From contig CAZNPL010000009.1 of assembly GCA_964574815.1 (NCBI GenBank), positions 93,071-157,070 on the forward strand: a stretch of 64,000 nt of DNA, written 5' to 3'. The notes below the pieces were generated by a model, which saw only the letters and a list, made by a program, of their open reading frames with translations, made no database searches and was not told where the DNA came from. A program made the position numbers and the translations under genes. Positions 17,367 through 26,886 of the stretch are shown piece by piece (the first letter of the stretch is position 1; each line of letters opens with the position of its first letter). This stretch comes from CAZNPL01 sp964574815 (lineage in GTDB: Bacteria; Planctomycetota; Phycisphaerae; UBA1845).

Positions 17367-18092
17367 TCATGGACTGAATTGTCTTCTCAGAAGCGGCAGG
17401 CCCGCGAGCAGGAGGATCACGGAGCCCGGTTCGGGGATGGTGAAGATCATGTCTAGAAGCGCGCCGTAGCCTCGGTCGATTTCGAAGTTCGGGGGGGCTT
17501 GGCCGCCGCCCGAGAACTCGGACGTGATGCGGACCAGGTCGCCTGCATGAGCTGCGAGAATGGTCTCGCCTTCCATGACTGAATCAAGCGTCAGCAGGGT
17601 CTGCCCGATTGTGACGTTCTCGACTGCGACATTGGTTGACCCTGTGAATCCGAGCGCGTCGCCCATACCGAGCCCGTAGAACCACTCCAGTTCGTCGACC
17701 GGCATGACGAACTCGACGATCGAAGTAAAGCTCCCCTCCGCCCGCCCGCCCGGGCGATCGCCGCCCGGGCTCAGCGACGACGCGTATGAGACGTGGAAAT
17801 CCGCAAGCAACCGCATGCTCTGGTCGAACTCAACCACGCGCGATGCGCCGTTAGCCGATGCATCGGCCCCGAGACTGCCAGGACGTGTTGCGTCGGTAGC
17901 GCGAAACGAAAGGAATGGAGCCATGGTATCCTGCAGATCGACGGAGTCCGTAACGAGGGGGCCGCCGTCGAATACTTGGGCAAAGCCTTCGCCGGTCGCG
18001 CTGTTGGTCCACATCCAGACCGAGTCTGCGCGGGCAGAGGCATGCGATAAAGTCACCAGGGCGATAAGTAGAGTCGTTTGATACGCTTTCAT
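17367..18092 (-). CDS. PEP-CTERM exported protein, copy 1
   Basis: 241 residues from an ATG at 18092 preceded by GGAG. The signal peptide (MKAYQTTLLIALVTLSHASARA) is cleaved around residue 22. A beta-rich extracellular domain follows, ending in a PEP-CTERM tail: IPEPGS, a hydrophobic helix VILLLAGLPLL, then RR. Such proteins are sorted by an exosortase, encoded elsewhere. The first about 130 residues are identical to those of the next gene (18288-19013) and the rest is only moderately similar. The role is unknown; surface or biofilm matrix proteins are typical of this class. Confidence 0.85.
   Translation of the reverse strand: MKAYQTTLLIALVTLSHASARADSVWMWTNSATGEGFAQVFDGGPLVTDSVDLQDTMAPFLSFRATDATRPGSLGADASANGASRVVEFDQSMRLLADFHVSYASSLSPGGDRPGGRAEGSFTSIVEFVMPVDELEWFYGLGMGDALGFTGSTNVAVENVTIGQTLLTLDSVMEGETILAAHAGDLVRITSEFSGGGQAPPNFEIDRGYGALLDMIFTIPEPGSVILLLAGLPLLRRQFSP
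17701..18092. repeat. 392-bp direct repeat, copy 1
   Basis: This block and 18622-19013 (offset 921 bp) differ at a single base by eye (C at 18045, T at 18966), a silent Ser-codon change. The identity begins at the start codon and fades within about 60 bp beyond the other end. Upstream of the start codons the two copies diverge immediately. Confidence 0.95.
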
Positions 18093-18287
18093 GGCAGGCT
18101 CCTCCACGCCCTCTCACGTCCTTGTATCATTCTACCCTCAGGACCCGGCACAGGCGAAGCAAATTCCGTTACGCCTTAATCACTCGCCTCCCGCGTGCGC
18201 AATGATCTCAGCGCATGTTACATGCGCGCGCAGTCGTGCAGCCCTATGTTTCGCCCTGCCGGCGAACGTCGAGGGTGCTATCGGAGT

Positions 18288-19013
18288 CTAGAGCCGCCCG
18301 CGCCTCAGCCCGACGAACGCTCCAAGCGCGAGCAGGGCGAAGGTGGCTGGTTCGGGGATGGTGAAGATCATGTCGACCAACGTGCTGTAACCCTGGTCGA
18401 GTGCGAATTGGCCGGGGGCTTGGCCGCCTGCCGACATCTGGGAGGTGATGCGGATCAGGTCGTCCGCGTGGCCTTCGAGAATCGTCTCGTTTCCCATCTC
18501 AGCGGTAAGCGTGAGGAGTGTGCTGCCCGGCGTGAGATTCTCGACGACAACACTGCTCTCGCCTTCGAATCCCGCGTCCTCGGTGATCCCAAGCCCGTAG
18601 AACCACTCCAGTTCATCCACCGGCATGACGAACTCGACGATCGAAGTAAAGCTCCCCTCCGCCCGCCCGCCCGGGCGATCGCCGCCCGGGCTCAGCGACG
18701 ACGCGTATGAGACGTGGAAATCCGCAAGCAACCGCATGCTCTGGTCGAACTCAACCACGCGCGATGCGCCGTTAGCCGATGCATCGGCCCCGAGACTGCC
18801 AGGACGTGTTGCGTCGGTAGCGCGAAACGAAAGGAATGGAGCCATGGTATCCTGCAGATCGACGGAGTCCGTAACGAGGGGGCCGCCGTCGAATACTTGG
18901 GCAAAGCCTTCGCCGGTCGCGCTGTTGGTCCACATCCAGACCGAGTCTGCGCGGGCAGAGGCATGTGATAAAGTCACCAGGGCGATAAGTAGAGTCGTTT
19001 GATACGCTTTCAT
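18288..19013 (-). CDS. PEP-CTERM exported protein, copy 2
   Basis: 241 residues from an ATG at 19013, tandem paralogue of the gene at 17367-18092. The signal peptide and first domain are identical in protein and almost so in DNA. From about residue 140 on the sequences differ (for example GLGITEDAGFEG versus GLGMGDALGFTG). It ends with IPEPAT, helix FALLALGAFVGL and RRGR, again an exosortase sorting tail. The 195-bp gap between the copies has no recognised feature. The pair probably arose by duplication, then either 5'-half gene conversion or 3'-half replacement. Confidence 0.85.
   Translation of the reverse strand: MKAYQTTLLIALVTLSHASARADSVWMWTNSATGEGFAQVFDGGPLVTDSVDLQDTMAPFLSFRATDATRPGSLGADASANGASRVVEFDQSMRLLADFHVSYASSLSPGGDRPGGRAEGSFTSIVEFVMPVDELEWFYGLGITEDAGFEGESSVVVENLTPGSTLLTLTAEMGNETILEGHADDLIRITSQMSAGGQAPGQFALDQGYSTLVDMIFTIPEPATFALLALGAFVGLRRGRL
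18622..19013. repeat. 392-bp direct repeat, copy 2
   Basis: Partner of 17701-18092; 391 of 392 bases match in the hand comparison. Confidence 0.95.
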
Positions 19014-19112
19014 CGCAGGCCTCCCCACGCCTTCTCACGCTCTCACGTGATTGTAGCGTAACGACCGCGTCGAATCGAATCGCAGCGGCAGAGGACTTAT
19101 CGGAAGTATGTG

Positions 19113-19166
19113 AAAAAAAAGCGGACGGGCGCGCCCGGAGCCGTGTTGCAACCGAGCGCGCCCGCC
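19113..19166 (-). terminator. Intrinsic terminator after the truncated dockerin gene
   Basis: On the minus strand a GC-rich inverted repeat (gggcgcgc ... gcgcgccc) with a loop of about 20 bases is followed by gtccgc and eight T. It begins 19 bp after the stop codon at 19185, the position expected for a rho-independent terminator. Confidence 0.75.
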
Positions 19167-19184
19167 TCGCCGCCCGTGTGGGTG

Positions 19185-19793
19185 TCATGGCCTCGATATT
19201 GAAGCCTCGGTAACGTTCAGCAACTCAAGTCGGTTGCCCAAAGCATCAAACAGAATCGTGCCATCGTCGGATCGGGGCACCACGGTGAAATCGCCCTTGG
19301 CGTCCGGGCTCGCCTGAAACACGAACGTGCCCAGGTAGGCCTGTTCAGACACGGGCACTCCGCCAGAGAGCTCGACGCACGCCAGCCGTCCCTGCACCTT
19401 ATCCACGGTCGGATACGAGTCCGCGCCGCCGAAAACGAATTCGCTCCGCTGCGCATCGATCCACAGGTCCTGTAGCGTCAGCCCGCCGCTCTTACCGCCG
19501 TACACGTCCAGCGCGATTTCATAGCCGCGCAAACTTGCGACGTTGCTCGCGTAGACATCCACGCGATAAGTTCCTGCTGACACACCCGTGCCCAAACCGG
19601 AGATCAGCGTCAGGTCGACAGTGGCGCTGCCCTCGCTCGATGTGATCATCGAGCCAGCGCCCGCGGCGGCACCCTGCGTGCAGCAGGGGTCGATTCCGTC
19701 CATCGCGTCCAGAACGGCAAACACGTCCAGAAGGTTGATGGTACCGTTGGGCAGACAAGGCTCGATGTCGCAGTCCTCGAACGTGCAGCCGCG
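19185..19793 (-). pseudogene. 5'-truncated secreted dockerin-type protein
   Basis: The frame is open from just after a TAG at 19796-19794 to a stop at 19185, but offers only a GTG (19724) inside a conserved motif as a start. Before it the frame encodes CDIEPCLPNGTINLLDV, and then FAVLDAMDGIDPCC, the usual end of a planctomycete dockerin-like unit. A beta-rich domain of about 150 residues follows (VDLTLISGLGTG, YEIALDVYGG, YLGTFVFQASPDAKG), normally the C-terminal part of longer exported proteins. No signal peptide or N-terminal domain is found upstream, so the gene appears to have lost its 5' part. It keeps a good terminator, suggesting recent loss. Confidence 0.6.
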
Positions 19794-19796
19794 CTA

Positions 19797-20222
19797 TGGC
19801 TCTTTCGTACGGACCGGCTCCGGCGTGGCAAGGTAAATCAGCCGCGCCTTCCCGCGACAAAATGCCCCGACAAGGCCTGAGGTTCGCAAATCCTCTCCCC
19901 CTTTACAACCTTGCCCAAATTGACTTTTCGATTTATCGCTGACCCCGCGCAATCGATTCTGCGCTTACCTGTCTGGGTTATGGTGTGACTTATGGTGTTT
20001 CAACTTGGTGCTAGCGCCGCCTCGCGAAGCGACTCGCAAAGACCGTGCAGATCTGCCATTGCCGCTGGTGCCGTCCACATAGAGTTGATTCCGGTCGGGA
20101 ATGCCGGGCCGAAAGTGTGCCGAGGCGAGTGGCGTTGGTGCGCGAGGCATGGCCCCGGCATTCCTGAGCGGGAACGTATAGGCAAGTGCAGGAACTGCAA
20201 ACATCTGAAAGGAGAACAGGTC
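19797..20222. other. Intergenic stretch, nothing recognised
   Basis: 426 bp between the truncated dockerin gene and the next plus-strand gene. The part near 19880-19990 is AT-richer than its surroundings and could hold a promoter for the plus-strand gene. No RNA gene was seen. The last bases contain AAAGGAG, the ribosome site of the gene at 20223. Confidence 0.5.
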
Positions 20223-22214
20223 ATGAGATGCCTTGTGATGACGGCGATGGTGGCAGTCGCGGTGGCAACCGCGGCCCCGGCATGGGAGGAGACGTATAGC
20301 CTGGGTGGCACGGCCGATACCCGGGACGGAATGGCTACCGTCGACGGAAACGGATTCGTCGCGGCGGGACGACATATCAGCGGCGTTAAGCGGCCTTTTC
20401 TCGTGCGCGTGGATGTGTCAGGGAACCTGCTTTGGTACGAGATCTACCCTTCGTACACGCTGTACGATGCCGCCTGGAGCGTTACCTCTCTGGCGGAAGG
20501 GGGTTTTCTGCTCGGAGGTAAGGCCCAGCCCCAATACGGCGGCCAGTCGGACGACATCCTCGTGATCAAGACCGACGCCAACGGTCAGGAGCTGTGGCAC
20601 AATATCATTGATCTGGAGGGCACGGTCGGAGGGGAGAACGGCTTCGACAGACTATGGGATACCCTCGAACTCAGTAGCGGCGATCTTGTCGGCTGCGGCA
20701 CCGTGACCATCCGGGACACCGCCAAGCATGATGCCGGCCTCGTCAAGATGGACAGTTCGGGAAACCTGCTGTGGGCGCGGAACTATGGTCCCGAGAACAC
20801 GACGGAAGTGGCCAGAGCCTGTGACCAAACATCGGATGGCGGGTTCGTTCTGGCCGGCTACTACGGATATGACGGCGCTGAACTCAAGAGCCAGATGTAT
20901 GTCGTCAGGACGGATGCCAGCGGGAACGAAGTGTGGTCCGCGACTTTCGGCGATCCGAACCTGTGGCACAATGCCCGTTGGGTAGCCCAGACGCCCGACG
21001 GCGGCTTTCTCGTCGCCGGCCGTGCCGGGGAGCCGTACTCAGGAACCGACGCCTGGGTGCTGAAACTCTCCGCGTCCGGGACGCTGCTGTGGGACGTGGT
21101 CGTGGGAGGCGACTACCAGGAATGGCTCGATGGTGGCGAGGTCACCGCTGACGGGGGAGCGATCCTGGTCGGCTTTACTCAGTCTTTCTCGTCTGACCCC
21201 GGGTCCAGCTCAAGCAATGCGGATGCGTGGGTCGTGCAACTGGACCCCGACGGCAACACCGTGTGGAGCGAAACATTTGGCATTCCCGGGACGGGGGAAG
21301 GCTTCGCCGACATCGACAACCTGGGCACCCCGGGAGAGTACATCGCCGCAGGCTCGCGCGGCAGCGACGTCTACATGGTGAGCCTGAGCGGACTGTTCCC
21401 CACCGTCTGCGACGGAATCGGGGACGACACCTGGAATGGCTGCCGGGCCAATGGGTGTGCCGTCTGCGAAGAGAAGCTCGTGGGATACGATTGTTACTTT
21501 GAGAATCACCCACAGTGCGTGCTCAATACGACCTGTGCGGGGCGTTTTTTCGACTGCGACGCAGCGTGCCCCGAACCGACCGAGGCCGACCGGTGCGTGT
21601 GCGATGGAATCGGCGACGGCACCTGGGATGGCTGTCGAGGGAATGGTTGCGCCGTCTGCGCCGAAAAGGTCGTTCCGTACGATTGCTACTTCGAGAACCA
21701 TCCGGACTGCGTGTTGAACGAGACCTGTGCCGGATGGTTCTTCGACTGCGACCGGGCTTGTCCGCCCCCCAGCGAGTACGACTTCTGCGAAGTATGCGAT
21801 GGCATCGGCGACGGCATCTGGAGGGGCTGCCGGGGCAACGGCTGTGCCGTCTGCGAAGAGAAGCTCGGGGGCTATGACTGTTACTTTGTGAACCACCCCC
21901 AGTGCGATCTCAACACCACGTGCGCCGGGAGTTTCTATTACTGCGACGCGGCTTGTCCCGAGCCGACGGCCGAAGACCAATGCGTGTGTGACGGTGTCGG
22001 CGACGGCATCTGGAGGGGTTGCCGAGGCAATGGGTGCGCCGTGTGTGCGGAAATGCTCGAGGGGTACGACTGCTACTTCGAGCGTCACCCGCAGTGTGTT
22101 CTGAACACCACCTGCGCCGGGCAATTCTACTACTGTGACGCCGCCTGTCCTCCGCCCACCGAAGCGGACCGGTGTCCGCCGCCACTACGCGAGCCCCTGC
22201 CCCTCATCAAGTAG
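20223..22214 (+). CDS. Secreted propeller-like protein with four cysteine-rich repeats
   Basis: 663 residues from an ATG at 20223 with AAAGGAG eight bases upstream. The signal peptide ends near residue 22 (TAAPA). Residues about 25-390 contain repeating units with DGGFLVAG-like and GNxLW signatures (for example TSDGGFVLAG, TPDGGFLVAG), as in beta-propeller or PQQ-like proteins. From residue 396 four cysteine-rich repeats follow at 396, 460, 525 and 589, each with about ten Cys and the core CDGIGD...GCRxNGCAVC...YDCYF..HP.C.LN.TCAG. I do not recognise this repeat as a named family. The protein has no membrane anchor after the repeats. Its function is unknown; an extracellular binding role is plausible. 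Confidence 0.85.
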   Translation: MRCLVMTAMVAVAVATAAPAWEETYSLGGTADTRDGMATVDGNGFVAAGRHISGVKRPFLVRVDVSGNLLWYEIYPSYTLYDAAWSVTSLAEGGFLLGGKAQPQYGGQSDDILVIKTDANGQELWHNIIDLEGTVGGENGFDRLWDTLELSSGDLVGCGTVTIRDTAKHDAGLVKMDSSGNLLWARNYGPENTTEVARACDQTSDGGFVLAGYYGYDGAELKSQMYVVRTDASGNEVWSATFGDPNLWHNARWVAQTPDGGFLVAGRAGEPYSGTDAWVLKLSASGTLLWDVVVGGDYQEWLDGGEVTADGGAILVGFTQSFSSDPGSSSSNADAWVVQLDPDGNTVWSETFGIPGTGEGFADIDNLGTPGEYIAAGSRGSDVYMVSLSGLFPTVCDGIGDDTWNGCRANGCAVCEEKLVGYDCYFENHPQCVLNTTCAGRFFDCDAACPEPTEADRCVCDGIGDGTWDGCRGNGCAVCAEKVVPYDCYFENHPDCVLNETCAGWFFDCDRACPPPSEYDFCEVCDGIGDGIWRGCRGNGCAVCEEKLGGYDCYFVNHPQCDLNTTCAGSFYYCDAACPEPTAEDQCVCDGVGDGIWRGCRGNGCAVCAEMLEGYDCYFERHPQCVLNTTCAGQFYYCDAACPPPTEADRCPPPLREPLPLIK

Positions 22215-22247
22215 GTCCGGGCGATCATCTCCCGACCTGAATTGACG

Positions 22248-22290
22248 GATCAGCCGTCCTCCTCGCGGGGGCGGCTGGTCGTTTTTGTTT
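22248..22290 (+). terminator. Intrinsic terminator after the cysteine-repeat gene
   Basis: gatcagccgtcc and gggcggctggtc pair (with G-T pairs) around a nine-base loop and are followed by gtttttgttt. It lies 34 bp after the stop at 22214 and ends before the convergent folC gene. Confidence 0.8.
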
Positions 22291-22363
22291 CAACGCTCAC
22301 CGGCTGCGCGGCCTGGACGAACGTGCGGCCCCGCGCCTTCAGGAATGCCGCGGCCACGATAGC

Positions 22364-23755
22364 TCACTTCGAGAACATGCGCTTGGCGCGCCCTACCAGG
22401 TAGAACGAGCCGGTGACGCAGATCAGGTCGTCGCGCGATACGGCGCGCTCCGCGATGGACATCGCTTCCTGAAGGTCGTCCGTCACCTGGCACATCTTGG
22501 ACGAGATCTCGCTGAACCGCGCCGCCAGATCGGCCGGGTCCGCGGTTCTGGGTGAGCCCGTCGTCGTGAAGATGATCTTGTCGGCGCCCAGGCGAATGTG
22601 CCTGAGCATTCCGGGAATGTCCTTGTCCTTCTGGCACGCGAAGATGATCACCATCGAGTCGTACGGAATGTTCTGACCGATGGCCCGCATCAAAGCGTCC
22701 ACGCTGGCCGCATTATGCGCTCCGTCCACCACCACCCGCGGCGAATCGTGCACAATCTCCATACGCCCGGGCAGACTCACCGTGGCCAGCCCTTCGACTG
22801 CCTTGCGATCATCCACTTCGAACCCGCGGCACTTCAACGCATCCAACATGCCCAACGCCAACGCGCAGTTCACGGCCTGATGATCCCCCAGCAACGGCGC
22901 CCGGACGTGCTCGAAATGACTCGTCGGCGTCGTCAGACAGATCCGTGTGTGCGGACCGGCGTCGCGAGAGGACTCGAACCGGAAGCTGAAGCCGTTCTCG
23001 CGGCCGGTCATCCGCAGCTCGCATTCATTCTCGGCTGCGGCCCGGCGCAGCACCTTGACCACACCTTCCCTCTGAGGCGAGCTGATGACCGGCAGGCCCG
23101 TCTTGAACACGCCGGCCTTCTCGCCCGCGATCTCCTCAACCGTCGCCCCAAGCTGCTCGGAGTGGTCCAGGCTGATGCTGGTGATGCCGATCACCTCGGG
23201 CTTGATCACGTTCGTCGCATCCAACCGTCCGCCCAGCCCGGTCTCTACCACGGCGATATCCACCTCAGACTGGGCAAAATGGAGGAATGCGACGGCCGTC
23301 ACCAGCTCGAAATAAGTCGGCGATCCGACCCGCGGCTTACGCACGGCTTTGGCGACCTGGTCCATGAGCCGCGTGAACGCCGCCTCAGGAATGTACTCCC
23401 CGTTAATCGCGATCCGCTCCCGAATGTCCACTACGTGGGGGGACATGTATGTCCCCACCTTGTAGCCGCTGGCCTCCAACATCCGGGCCAGCATCGCCAC
23501 CGTGCTGCCCTTGCCCTTGGACCCGGCCACGTGGGCGCTCTTGAACTGCTTATGCGGGTTGTCCAACGCGGACAGGAGCCGCTGCATCCGGTGGACGCTG
23601 TAGGGCGAGTCGCTACCCGGCAGGGGGGGAGTCCGTTCGTAGTTTACGGCCGCGTTAAGATAGCTTAGCGCCGAGCGATAAGTACGGATTTTGCCGCTCG
23701 TGCTGGATTTACGCCTGGCCGAACGATTTTGTACTGGTGCCGTCATCCTGACCAT
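22364..23755 (-). CDS. folC: Bifunctional dihydrofolate/folylpolyglutamate synthase
   Basis: 463 residues from an ATG at 23755 (an internal ATG at 23746 is also possible). It has the Mur-ligase-like P-loop GSKGKGSTVAMLARML, the folylpolyglutamate motif YMSPHVVDIRERI, then ELVTAVAFLHF, VETGLGGRLDATN, SLDHSEQLG and the C-terminal VVDGAHN. The enzyme adds glutamate to dihydropteroate and to folates with ATP, retaining folate coenzymes in the cytoplasm. The N-terminus is about 40 residues longer than in E. coli and basic. It stands alone and is convergent with the preceding gene. The family assignment is firm. Confidence 0.95.
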   Translation of the reverse strand: MVRMTAPVQNRSARRKSSTSGKIRTYRSALSYLNAAVNYERTPPLPGSDSPYSVHRMQRLLSALDNPHKQFKSAHVAGSKGKGSTVAMLARMLEASGYKVGTYMSPHVVDIRERIAINGEYIPEAAFTRLMDQVAKAVRKPRVGSPTYFELVTAVAFLHFAQSEVDIAVVETGLGGRLDATNVIKPEVIGITSISLDHSEQLGATVEEIAGEKAGVFKTGLPVISSPQREGVVKVLRRAAAENECELRMTGRENGFSFRFESSRDAGPHTRICLTTPTSHFEHVRAPLLGDHQAVNCALALGMLDALKCRGFEVDDRKAVEGLATVSLPGRMEIVHDSPRVVVDGAHNAASVDALMRAIGQNIPYDSMVIIFACQKDKDIPGMLRHIRLGADKIIFTTTGSPRTADPADLAARFSEISSKMCQVTDDLQEAMSIAERAVSRDDLICVTGSFYLVGRAKRMFSK

Positions 23756-24394
23756 ATAACTCGACTGTACTGTGGACGCTCAATCTCGTCAATGCTGCTG
23801 CACATCGTCCTGCGGGTGGCAACGTGACGCCTCAAAACCTAATTACTTACAGGGCAGACATTTAACAACAGGGCGGTGACCAAGCTGGGGGTGGTTCCCG
23901 ACTCATCCGCAACTCCCGCCTTGGGGGTCGCTCAAGTCGTGGAACGGCGTGCCGGCTACAAACCTCCGGTGTCAACCCGCGCGATCCCATAACATCCTGC
24001 CAACAAGATCATTATAACAGAAACTGGGGGTACGTCGCAATGAAATCGCCCCGTTTTGGCAACCATCGATCGCCGCAACGCGACCTCAGGCCGAGACCGC
24101 CGTTCCCGAGGCAGCCGGCCTATCGTAACCCTGTGATATTCAAGATGTTAGCAGCCATCTCACAATCCAGACACTATCCTAAGAAGCCGCCGAAAAAAAC
24201 GTCGGATTTTGCCAAATCTTGTCGCGCAGCGTCACTCCCTGGCCTCGGGGGAGCGTTCGGGTATCCTCAACGGCAGAACGCGGGCGCCCGCCGGGCCGGA
24301 CTGAGCGTGAGGCAGACCGCGACATCGGCGAATTCAGCTCGCCGTCGACGCGGCGTAACCGATCGGATCGGATGACAAGGAGGATCGCAGAGCA
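23756..24394. other. Intergenic stretch between divergent folC and aroB
   Basis: 639 bp holding the start regions of both genes. I looked for tRNA, hairpin terminators and small genes and found none convincing. The last 25 bp contain AGGAGG ahead of aroB. Its composition is mixed, with AT-rich patches near 24000 and 24180. Confidence 0.5.
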
Positions 24395-25495
24395 GTGGTG
24401 ATCCACAGCGACCGGGAGCTGGAGTGGGCGGGTTATGCCACGCGCGTTCTCGTGGGCTCCGGCGTGCTGCCGCGACTGGCCGCCTGTTGCCGCGACGTCG
24501 GCGGGTTTTCCCAGGCTCTGGTCGTGACCGACGGGAACCTGGCTGAATCCTACGCCTCGCCGGTGGTGAACGCGCTCGAAACGGATGGTGTGCCGACCGG
24601 GTTGGCCGTGGTGCCGCCGGGCGATGCCAGCAAGTCCCTCGACCAAGCCTCGCGCCTATACGACCACCTCGCCAAGCTGGGATTGGGGCGGGATGGGTTG
24701 GTCGTAGGCGTTGGAGGTGGCATGGTCACGGATCTGGCCGGCTTCGTGGGGGCCACGTGGATGCGCGGTGTGACCACAGCCCTTTGCCCGACCAGTCTCG
24801 AGGCCGACATCGATGCCTCGATCGGTGGTAAGACGGGCGTCAATCACTCAGCCGGCAAGAACCTGGTCGGCGCGTTCCATCACCCGCGTCTGATCGTCGT
24901 CGACACCGACTGCCTCTTGACGTTGCCCGACCGGGATGTGTCCGCCGGGTTGGCGGAATCCGTGAAACATGCCGCGATCAGTGACGAGACGTTCCTGACC
25001 TGGCACGAAGCGCACGCCGCTGAGATCCTTGGGCGCGACGCATCGTGCCTTCGTGACCTGCTCGATCGCAATATCACGATCAAGGCGGGGATTGTGGCGC
25101 GCGACGAACGCGAGATGGGCGGCGTTCGGGCATTCCTGAACTTCGGCCACACGATCGGGCACGCCATCGAGTCGGTCTGCGACTATCAGCTCCGGCACGG
25201 CGAGTGCGTCGCACTCGGGATGGTGGCCGAGTGCCGCCTGGCGAACTCCCTGGGTATCCTCGACCCGGGCTGCACGGCGCGCCTCGCGGCGCTGCTGGAG
25301 ATGCTTCGTCTTCCGACCGGGTTAAAGAAGGCGCTGGACCTGGAGGCCGTGCTGGCGTCTCTCCGGTTGGACAAGAAGACGGTTTCCGGGGCGCAACGCT
25401 TTGCGCTGCTGGCAGGCTTCGGTGCGCCGGTTGTCCGGTCGCACATCGCCGCGTCAGTGATCCGTGAAGCGGTTGAATCAATCTTTCCTCAATGA
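24395..25495 (+). CDS. aroB: 3-dehydroquinate synthase
   Basis: 366 residues starting at one of two adjacent GTG codons at 24395 and 24398, with AGGAGG about 11 bases upstream. NAD-binding GVGGGMVTDLAGFVGATWMRG and the metal/substrate region IGGKTGVNHSAGKNLVGAFH, AGLAESVKHAAISD and NFGHTIGHAIES are the family signatures. The zinc ligands Glu in ESVKH and two His in GHTIGHA are present. It converts DAHP to 3-dehydroquinate in the shikimate pathway and so feeds aromatic amino acids and folate, fitting with folC next door though the genes are divergent. Confidence 0.95.
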   Translation: MVIHSDRELEWAGYATRVLVGSGVLPRLAACCRDVGGFSQALVVTDGNLAESYASPVVNALETDGVPTGLAVVPPGDASKSLDQASRLYDHLAKLGLGRDGLVVGVGGGMVTDLAGFVGATWMRGVTTALCPTSLEADIDASIGGKTGVNHSAGKNLVGAFHHPRLIVVDTDCLLTLPDRDVSAGLAESVKHAAISDETFLTWHEAHAAEILGRDASCLRDLLDRNITIKAGIVARDEREMGGVRAFLNFGHTIGHAIESVCDYQLRHGECVALGMVAECRLANSLGILDPGCTARLAALLEMLRLPTGLKKALDLEAVLASLRLDKKTVSGAQRFALLAGFGAPVVRSHIAASVIREAVESIFPQ

Positions 25496-25543
25496 GCCTC
25501 GCTGGCGGCGATCCTCCGCGCTCCTCGGTGCGTCTCAGACCGC

Positions 25544-26686
25544 TCAAGCTCCGGGTTCCCAGGAGAGACCGGCCTTTTCGAGGCGCTCCCGCGATTCCTG
25601 ATGCCCGGCACGGGCGGCCCGCTTCAGGAGGATCAGGGCCATGTCCTCGTCGCGCTCGAGTCCGAGCCCATTCGAGTACATGATCGCCAGGTAGTACATC
25701 GCATCCGGGTCGCCGAGGTCGATGGCCTTGCGGAAGAGTTCGAGGGCTTTCTCGTAGCTCTTGGTCACGCCGCGGCCGTTGAAGTACATGAGGCCCAGGT
25801 TCGAGACGGCCCGGGGAAAGTCTCGGGCGGCGGCCATCTGGAACCAGTAGACGGCGGTCTTGTCGTTCTTCTCGACGCCGCGCCCGTCGGAGTACAGCAC
25901 GCCCAAGGCGCTCATGGCCGGCGCGTAGCCGAGACGGGCGGCCTGTTCGTACGCCTTGGCGGCCTGGGCGGCGTCCTTCTCCACGCCACGCCCCTGCTCG
26001 AATAGATTTCCTATAGTAAACAGAGCCTGCGGCAGACCGTCGTCGGCGGCCTTGGCGTACCATTGGAAAGCGACCCCGTGATCTTCGGGCACGCCCCGGC
26101 CGGCCTCATACATCAGGCCCAGATTGAACTTCGCCTCGGCGGATCCGCCTGCGGCGGCCTCGACATACCATTTCAGGGCCTTCGCCAAATCGCGATCGAC
26201 GTCCGTACCGTTCTCATACGCCAGGCCGAGGTTGAACTTTGCGCGGGCATTGCCTTTCTCGGCGGCCTTGCGGAACCATTCGACCGCCTTCTTCTCGTCC
26301 TTGGCCGTACCCTGGCCCGTTGCGTAAAGAACGCCCAGGTTGGTCATCGCATCGGAATGGCCCTTTTCGGCGGCCTGGCTGAACCACTTGAACGCCGCCC
26401 CCTCGTTCCTGGCAACGCCTCGCCCGCTCTGATAAAGCGCTCCAAGCTTGGCCATCGCCTCCGGGTCGCCTTTTGCAGCGGCCTCACGATATTCCTTGGC
26501 CAACTTGGCCGGATCCTCTTCGGGTTCGGTCGACTCAGCCGACTTCTTCGGCTCGGCGGGCTCTTTCGATTCTTCCGGGGGCTTGGCATCCTGCGCAAAC
26601 GCCGGGGTTGTCAGCCCAACGGTCAGCGCCAGAACGGCAACGATCAGCCCCCACAGTTTTCGATCACGCACACGTAGCAGATACAT
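25544..26686 (-). CDS. Secreted Sel1-repeat protein
   Basis: 380 residues from an ATG at 26686 preceded by AGAGG; a signal peptide ends at PAFA (about residue 32). An acidic Glu/Pro/Lys/Ser stretch (35-60) leads into eight Sel1-type repeats of 36 residues (pattern A..LG.LY..GRGV..D...A..W...AA..G). These form a solenoid for protein-protein contacts. Sel1 proteins often act in the periplasm or cell envelope as scaffolds or regulators. No catalytic domain is visible. It is convergent with aroB and divergent in function from its neighbours. Confidence 0.9.
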   Translation of the reverse strand: MYLLRVRDRKLWGLIVAVLALTVGLTTPAFAQDAKPPEESKEPAEPKKSAESTEPEEDPAKLAKEYREAAAKGDPEAMAKLGALYQSGRGVARNEGAAFKWFSQAAEKGHSDAMTNLGVLYATGQGTAKDEKKAVEWFRKAAEKGNARAKFNLGLAYENGTDVDRDLAKALKWYVEAAAGGSAEAKFNLGLMYEAGRGVPEDHGVAFQWYAKAADDGLPQALFTIGNLFEQGRGVEKDAAQAAKAYEQAARLGYAPAMSALGVLYSDGRGVEKNDKTAVYWFQMAAARDFPRAVSNLGLMYFNGRGVTKSYEKALELFRKAIDLGDPDAMYYLAIMYSNGLGLERDEDMALILLKRAARAGHQESRERLEKAGLSWEPGA

Positions 26687-26886
26687 CTTCAAATCCTCTC
26701 CATGCGCTTTCGCTCCACGGCAATCATTCCCCCATAATGATAACTCGACAAGCATCGCATGTGAGCCCGCCCCCCGGGGGCCTCCCGCCCGCTTTTCCGC
26801 GGGCACCTCGCTCATTGATTCCCCAGGCGGAGCGGGCCGATCGAGCCTCCCAGGCGCTGACCCGCGTCAGAACCGCCCTCCGCGGC

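Noticed and set aside
23756..24394. Possible RNA gene in the folC-aroB gap
   Set aside because: No cloverleaf, no T-loop consensus and no terminator-like hairpin was found by eye.
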